From Niabella soli DSM 19437 (GTDB taxonomy: Bacteria > Bacteroidota > Bacteroidia > Chitinophagales > Chitinophagaceae), in assembly GCF_000243115.2 (NCBI RefSeq), contig NZ_CP007035.1:4030001-4094000 (forward strand): 64,000 bases of DNA, given 5' to 3'. This document shows, one piece after another, positions 60,318 through 64,000 of this stretch. The translations under genes and the position numbers were made by a program. The notes below the pieces were generated by a model. The model was not told the DNA's origin, made no database searches, and saw only the letters and a list, made by a program, of their open reading frames with translations. Position 1 is the first letter of the stretch, and every line of letters starts with the position of its first letter.

Positions 60318-61230
60318 TTCCTGCTTTAATCTCCGACAGGAATCCAGGAACACGGGCAACGGGGTCGTAAGCGATCTTTTGATTGTTGCGGACCTGGGGT
60401 AATGTCTCAATCGGTAAATAGCCGCGGTAGCCACTTTTACGGACAATTGCCAATATCCGGCCGACATCCGTTTTTACCGAATTTGTGGCGCTGAAAAGAC
60501 TTTCTTTAAATTGAAAATTAACGGCATAAGGCATTATTTTTTCTACATCTTTATAAGGGTCTGCTGTTACAAAACTGCCGATATCCACTACTACGCCAAA
60601 CCATTCCGAGTTAACCAATTTCAATAATTGAATGGTCTCATCCGCTGTTTTAAGAAAGTCTGCATGGTTTTGCACCCCTATTAAAATGCCTTTCTTTTTT
60701 GCATAGCTTACACATTCTTTTATGCTTTCAGCCATATAGGCGAGAATGCTGTCCCGTTTATTTTCAAAACCCGCGGGCATATTGCCGGAGAAAATACGCA
60801 CTACCGGGGCGCCCAGCAATTGCGCCACATCGATCCAGTCTTTTACCAACTGTACATCAGCCGCCCTTTTTTGTGGATCAGGATGGGCAAAATCATTTCT
60901 TACCCCCGTACCGCTAATATCCAACCCCAGCAAAAAAGCTTTGCGCTTTATGTTATGGATAAATGCATAGGAGGGTTTGTTGGGATACCCGGGAAAATAA
61001 TAGCCGGTGAGGTCCACCGCATCGAAGTTGTGGACGGCAGCAAATTCAAGAAGCCCTTCCATGCTCATACCGGAGCCGGGATTTTTCAGCTCATCGTTCA
61101 GCAATTTGGAAAAAGAATAGGCGTTCAGACTGGTTTTCAGATGGGATTTTCCCGGCCGGTGCTGTACCGGTTGTGCAGGCAGATTATAAACCAATAAGGA
61201 TAATAAACAGCAAAGCAGGTTCCCTTTCAT
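60280..61230 (-). CDS. Secreted sugar phosphate isomerase/epimerase-like TIM barrel
   Basis: A 316-residue protein with an N-terminal signal peptide (MKGNLLCCLLSLLVYNLPAQ), so exported. The remainder is an AP-endonuclease-2/xylose-isomerase-type TIM barrel: EFAAVHNFDAVDLTGYYFPG, ISGTGVRNDFAHPDPQKRAADV, GVQNHADFLKTADETIQLL and VVDIGSFVTADPYKDVEKI. Metal-ligand Glu/His/Asp positions can be seen in these segments. Enzymes of this group isomerise or epimerise sugars or act on inositol; the substrate here is unknown. ATG 61239 is an alternative start. No sugar operon surrounds it. Confidence 0.88.
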   Translation of the reverse strand: MKGNLLCCLLSLLVYNLPAQPVQHRPGKSHLKTSLNAYSFSKLLNDELKNPGSGMSMEGLLEFAAVHNFDAVDLTGYYFPGYPNKPSYAFIHNIKRKAFLLGLDISGTGVRNDFAHPDPQKRAADVQLVKDWIDVAQLLGAPVVRIFSGNMPAGFENKRDSILAYMAESIKECVSYAKKKGILIGVQNHADFLKTADETIQLLKLVNSEWFGVVVDIGSFVTADPYKDVEKIMPYAVNFQFKESLFSATNSVKTDVGRILAIVRKSGYRGYLPIETLPQVRNNQKIAYDPVARVPGFLSEIKAGIKAREQQKIPKE

Positions 61231-61335
61231 ATGGAGCATGTTTTAACAATGATGTTCCGTAAATTTCGTATATGCTGCTCGTAAAACCCTGTAAAATTGC
61301 GAAAACGTTATCAGGATATATTGGCTCCGGCAGCC

Positions 61336-61836
61336 CTATTGAATACCTTTTAAAAGATGGTATTCCCGTAAAAAACCTTCAGGATCATCCGGGCTGATCA
61401 TGATCTTTTTTCCATTTTCCAGTTGCAGGTAAACCACTTTATTCCTTGATGTTAAGTACCAGGTCATCATACCAAAATGTTTGTTCGAAAAACGGCCGTA
61501 GTACCCAAACATTCCGCCGCTTCCAAAAACCCGCCACGACCAGCGTAGCAGCTTGGGGTCGATGATGGAGGCGCTGGTAACTGTTGCCAGGGGAAATTGT
61601 TTTTTACCAAAAGGCCGGCAAACGGATAGCGCCTCATTGTCGATCCCGTAACGGGTTATCGAAAGGCCGTAAGGCATAACGAGCGCCAGGAACGTGACAA
61701 AAATCATAAGCAGGATCCGGATAACACCGGCATCTTTGAGGCTCATCCATATGAACGTGAATATGACCACTACCAGAAGTGTGGCAATCAGAGAAATGAT
61801 CTTTGTCGTTGTATCGAAAGATGCTTTAAATTTCAT
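61336..61836 (-). CDS. Membrane protein with bacterial PH-like domain
   Basis: A 166-residue protein with two N-terminal membrane helices (IISLIATLLVVVIFTFIWMSL and VIRILLMIFVTFLALVMPYGLSI) followed by a soluble C-terminal region that looks like a bacterial PH domain: YGIDNEALSVCRPFGKKQFPLATVTSASIIDPKLLRW and KVVYLQLENGKKIMISPDDPEGFL. The last gene of a four-gene leftward operon, 12 bp after the alpha/beta hydrolase. Its role could be in envelope stress or regulation of the exported enzymes; not known. Confidence 0.8.
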   Translation of the reverse strand: MKFKASFDTTTKIISLIATLLVVVIFTFIWMSLKDAGVIRILLMIFVTFLALVMPYGLSITRYGIDNEALSVCRPFGKKQFPLATVTSASIIDPKLLRWSWRVFGSGGMFGYYGRFSNKHFGMMTWYLTSRNKVVYLQLENGKKIMISPDDPEGFLREYHLLKGIQ

Positions 61837-61848
61837 AAAAGGATCGTT

Positions 61849-63111
61849 TTATTTTAATATAAAATCAATCATAGTTTTAACCAATGTCGTGTCTACGGGC
61901 AGGTCCGGCCTGGCATACGATCTCATATTTTCCTGTTGTCCTCCGGAAATATCTTTTAGCACATGGTTCATGTTCTCAATAATGACCAGCTCGCTTTTAG
62001 GCTGTGCTTTTTTAAGATTTTGCGCATCGGCAACCGAGAGCTGCATATCTTTTGTTCCCTGTACAATCAACGCCGGGATCTTCAGTTTTTTGATGGCTGC
62101 TTGTGGATCGTATTGCAGCCATGACGCCAGGTAGGGTTGTACACTGGGTCGCAGCAGCGCAAATAATTGGGGGCTCACCTGGTGTACCAAATGCCCGTTC
62201 TTCAAGCTGTCTAATCCGCTGTAAGCCTCTTTGCGCAGCGAGTCCGGCAGGTTTGCCAGTTGTTTTTTTAGTACCTGATCTGCTGGCTCCCCTGCCCCGG
62301 CAATTGAAATAAACTGATCGGCAAGGCCATTGGCGGCCTCCATGCCTATTAAGGATCCTTCACTGTGCCCGGCAACGATGATCTTTGAAAAGCGGTTATC
62401 TTTTTTCAGTAATTCCAGCCATGCCTTTGCGTCATTGATATTGTCTTCAAATCTTCCATCTGCTTCCGGTTTACCCGCGTCCCTGCTTTCGGCAATACCT
62501 CTTTTGTCGTAGCGTACCGAGGCAATGCCCGCGGCTGCCAGTGCCCGCGCTAATTGCAGGGTGCAATTGGTTTTTAAACCCGTATTGTTATTGCCATTGC
62601 GGTCTGTAGGGCCGCTGCCGGCAATGAATAATACTACCGGGGCTTTTTCTTTTTTTTCGGGCAGGGTCAGGGTGCCCGCTATTTTTCCTGTGGAGGTGGT
62701 TAAGGAAATTGGATGTTCCAGCGGGGATGCCTTCTCTGTAAACGGAAGGGTGGGAACGGGCTCTGCTTTCTTTCTTTTAAAAACAAGTGGCAAACTATTA
62801 CTCATTTGTGTAAACCTGCCGCTGATGCTGTCGCCAGCGAGCATTCCTTTATAAACCGCATGGATATTCTTTAATTCTATTTGCAATTCATTATTGACGA
62901 AAGAGGTCCTGGTTGCGGGCAGGCCACTTGCGCCCTGCGCCGGGCTATCCATCGTTGTTGTAAGACTATCGCCGGAGGCCTGAATGTGTAGTACCAGCGG
63001 CAGCTTCATGCCACTGTCAACATTCAGATCTCCCTGCCAGTCGCCGGTAACAGATTGACCATGTATTACCGCAGGCAAAATAAAGGTCAGTACTGTGAGT
63101 AAGTGTTTCAT
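61849..63111 (-). CDS. Secreted alpha/beta hydrolase with N-terminal extra domain
   Basis: A 420-residue hydrolase. A signal peptide (MKHLLTVLTFILPAVIHGQS) is followed by a beta-rich N-terminal module (about 20-115, SVTGDWQGDLNVDSGMKLPLVLHIQ) and then an alpha/beta-hydrolase domain: APVVLFIAGSGPTDRNGNNN (oxyanion), the nucleophile Ser in VAGHSEGSLIGM, and likely Asp and His in VQGTKDMQL and ENMNHVLKD. The pattern GHSEGS is that of dienelactone hydrolase/esterase-like (Peptidase S9-type) enzymes. Substrate unknown; 9 bp before the next gene. Confidence 0.9.
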   Translation of the reverse strand: MKHLLTVLTFILPAVIHGQSVTGDWQGDLNVDSGMKLPLVLHIQASGDSLTTTMDSPAQGASGLPATRTSFVNNELQIELKNIHAVYKGMLAGDSISGRFTQMSNSLPLVFKRKKAEPVPTLPFTEKASPLEHPISLTTSTGKIAGTLTLPEKKEKAPVVLFIAGSGPTDRNGNNNTGLKTNCTLQLARALAAAGIASVRYDKRGIAESRDAGKPEADGRFEDNINDAKAWLELLKKDNRFSKIIVAGHSEGSLIGMEAANGLADQFISIAGAGEPADQVLKKQLANLPDSLRKEAYSGLDSLKNGHLVHQVSPQLFALLRPSVQPYLASWLQYDPQAAIKKLKIPALIVQGTKDMQLSVADAQNLKKAQPKSELVIIENMNHVLKDISGGQQENMRSYARPDLPVDTTLVKTMIDFILK

Positions 63112-63120
63112 AAAAACTGT

Positions 63121-63723
63121 TTATAGTTTAATAAGTTGCGGATACAAAACCAAGCGGTATACGAGCTCCGACAGGACAAGCGCAATTACAAAAAAGACAT
63201 AATGCACGGGCCTCTTCGCATACATTGCCGTTTTAAAACCATTTATTAAAACGATAATGCTGTATACGATAAAAGGAAGTATAAGCAGGCCCGCTGTTTG
63301 TAATTGCAACAGCGCGTCTTTCCCCAATTGGTTCAGCGCCTGGGGGCCTTTTGTTTGAAGAAGGTTGGTTATTTCAGCAACATCAACAAAACAAAAAAAG
63401 ATTGCGTAGGTAATGATGACGGGCAGCCTGCTAAAAAGCATTGTATTGCACATGTCGATAAAACGCACCCCTTTGTTAAAGATCCGGCCGGCGATGAAAA
63501 GCAGCGCGGCAGGCAGCAATACAACAAGGGCATTTGATAATAATAAAAAAAGAAGGGTTTGCTGTTGGATAAAAGTTCCATGAAAAACGCCGTCATTCGC
63601 AACATGCAAAAAATAGCTAATGAGCAGCGAGCCTAAAAAGATGAGCAATGCCGCAAGTAATTGCCCCTTATCTGGAATAACGGCTACCGGATTGAAAATA
63701 TAGTTCCTTTTCTTTTCAGTCAT
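63121..63723 (-). CDS. YIP1-family-like membrane protein
   Basis: A 200-residue protein with about five hydrophobic helices (LLAALLIFLGSLLISYFLHVA, LLFLLLSNALVVLLPAALLFIAG, RLPVIITYAIFFCFVDVAEI, LLILPFIVYSIIVLINGF, VFFVIALVLSELVYRL). The layout and the FKNGVRFIDMCNTMLFSRLP-like segment before helix 3 match the Yip1/DUF1189-type membrane family, which has no firm function in bacteria. Its ATG overlaps the stop of the DUF2089 gene by 4 bp, so the pair is translationally coupled. Confidence 0.8.
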   Translation of the reverse strand: MTEKKRNYIFNPVAVIPDKGQLLAALLIFLGSLLISYFLHVANDGVFHGTFIQQQTLLFLLLSNALVVLLPAALLFIAGRIFNKGVRFIDMCNTMLFSRLPVIITYAIFFCFVDVAEITNLLQTKGPQALNQLGKDALLQLQTAGLLILPFIVYSIIVLINGFKTAMYAKRPVHYVFFVIALVLSELVYRLVLYPQLIKL

Positions 63724-63986
63724 GGTTGCATTTTTTTTATTTTCTCGATCATATCGTCCATCCGGTTGCGCATGGTAGGGTAGCTGGTATTGGCCTGCCG
63801 GGCCATTTCTTTAATACTTCCGCTGGCAAGGAAAAAAGCCATGATAAAATCCTGTTCCTCGCGGCTCAGGTTCAGGTACAGGGGCAGCTCATAATCACCA
63901 TTTACTTCGGTAGGGCAGTTGCCACATTTTAATTGGCTCACTTTAAGCGGTTGCTCACAACTCGGGCAAAAAACGGGAAGCTTCAT
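63720..63986 (-). CDS. DUF2089 zinc-finger/HTH protein, head of operon
   Basis: An 88-residue protein with an N-terminal zinc ribbon (C7-x2-C10 and C21-x2-C24: FCPSCEQ and LKCGNC) and a C-terminal helix-turn-helix (SREEQDFIMAFFLASGSIKEMARQANTSYPTMRNRMDDMIEKIK), as in DUF2089 regulators that have been described as transcription factors of envelope or stress genes. First gene of the operon DUF2089-Yip1-hydrolase-PH, and probably its regulator. TACTTTTA about 10 bp before the ATG is a 7/8 -7 box. Only 14 bp of its upstream region are in the window. Confidence 0.9.
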   Translation of the reverse strand: MKLPVFCPSCEQPLKVSQLKCGNCPTEVNGDYELPLYLNLSREEQDFIMAFFLASGSIKEMARQANTSYPTMRNRMDDMIEKIKKMQP

Positions 63987-64000
63987 TTATTAAAAGTAAT

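Noticed and set aside
1-64000. tRNA, rRNA, insertion sequences, prophage
   Set aside because: No T-loop (GGTTCRANTCC) with an acceptor stem, no 16S/23S motif and no transposase, integrase or phage gene was recognised.

Overview
The window reads as a chromosome segment of a member of the Bacteroidota, most likely family Chitinophagaceae (Niabella-like; genus is a guess). Grounds: a Bacteroidota-type -7 promoter box (TAnnTTTG) sits just upstream of many genes. The gene content is also typical of the group: an Oar-type TonB-dependent receptor with an N-terminal carboxypeptidase-regulatory domain, FKBP lipoproteins, an HU-CCDC81-type membrane protein, a malic enzyme fused to a phosphotransacetylase domain, a one-chain serine dehydratase, and a fused RibBA. 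No rRNA, tRNA, CRISPR array or transposase was found.

Layout. 1-8.5 kb: the 3' end of ffh, then a leftward operon of pirin, quinone oxidoreductase and GNAT genes, a second pirin, a patatin phospholipase, an aldehyde dehydrogenase and a methyltransferase. 8.5-12.5 kb: an AraC regulator followed by a secreted amidohydrolase and an MFS transporter, which look like a small catabolic regulon. 12.5-19.6 kb: housekeeping genes dprA, zwf, guaB, an L,D-transpeptidase-like gene and ribBA. 20-23.8 kb: a TonB receptor and a small lipoprotein. 24-29.3 kb: the accessory region. It holds a zinc-ribbon protein, a PAAR-like (DUF4280-type) domain fused to a class-3 lipase, an ankyrin-repeat lipoprotein that fits as its immunity protein, a membrane protein, and an Xre-RES toxin-antitoxin pair. 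29.3-36.5 kb: rnhA, sdaA, three FKBP-like lipoproteins in tandem, an HU-CCDC81-like protein and an S41 protease. 36.6-41.6 kb: maeB, mlaE, mlaF and sucD. 41.8-49.6 kb: a response regulator, an FAD/Fe-S 2-hydroxyacid dehydrogenase, rnz with a STAS protein, and clpC. 49.7-64 kb: a polysaccharide deacetylase, GNAT and VOC proteins, a membrane operon with its own winged-helix regulator and a 26-residue membrane peptide, surE, lpxB, a DinB-like protein, glyS, an unrecognised protein, a TIM-barrel isomerase, and a four-gene operon (DUF2089, Yip1-like, alpha/beta hydrolase, PH-like).

The best candidate for an interesting system is the 24-29 kb region: a spike-tip-like lipase effector with its own cargo/immunity genes and no secretion machinery nearby, next to a second toxin-antitoxin pair.

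The spaces between genes are unusually rich in structured repeats. They include a two-hairpin element with compensatory stem changes (777 and 18229), REP-like hairpin clusters (17.2-17.5 kb and 57.0-57.2 kb), heptamer repeats of GGTTnCA type at four sites, cacagattt-type repeats, a 62-bp tandem duplication (31.4-31.6 kb) and a 20-bp perfect palindrome (49676). Promoter architecture is also notable: one 12-bp palindrome supplies both divergent -7 boxes for clpC and the STAS-rnz operon, and five genes have a -7 box only 3-6 nt from the start codon, which predicts leaderless or nearly leaderless mRNA.
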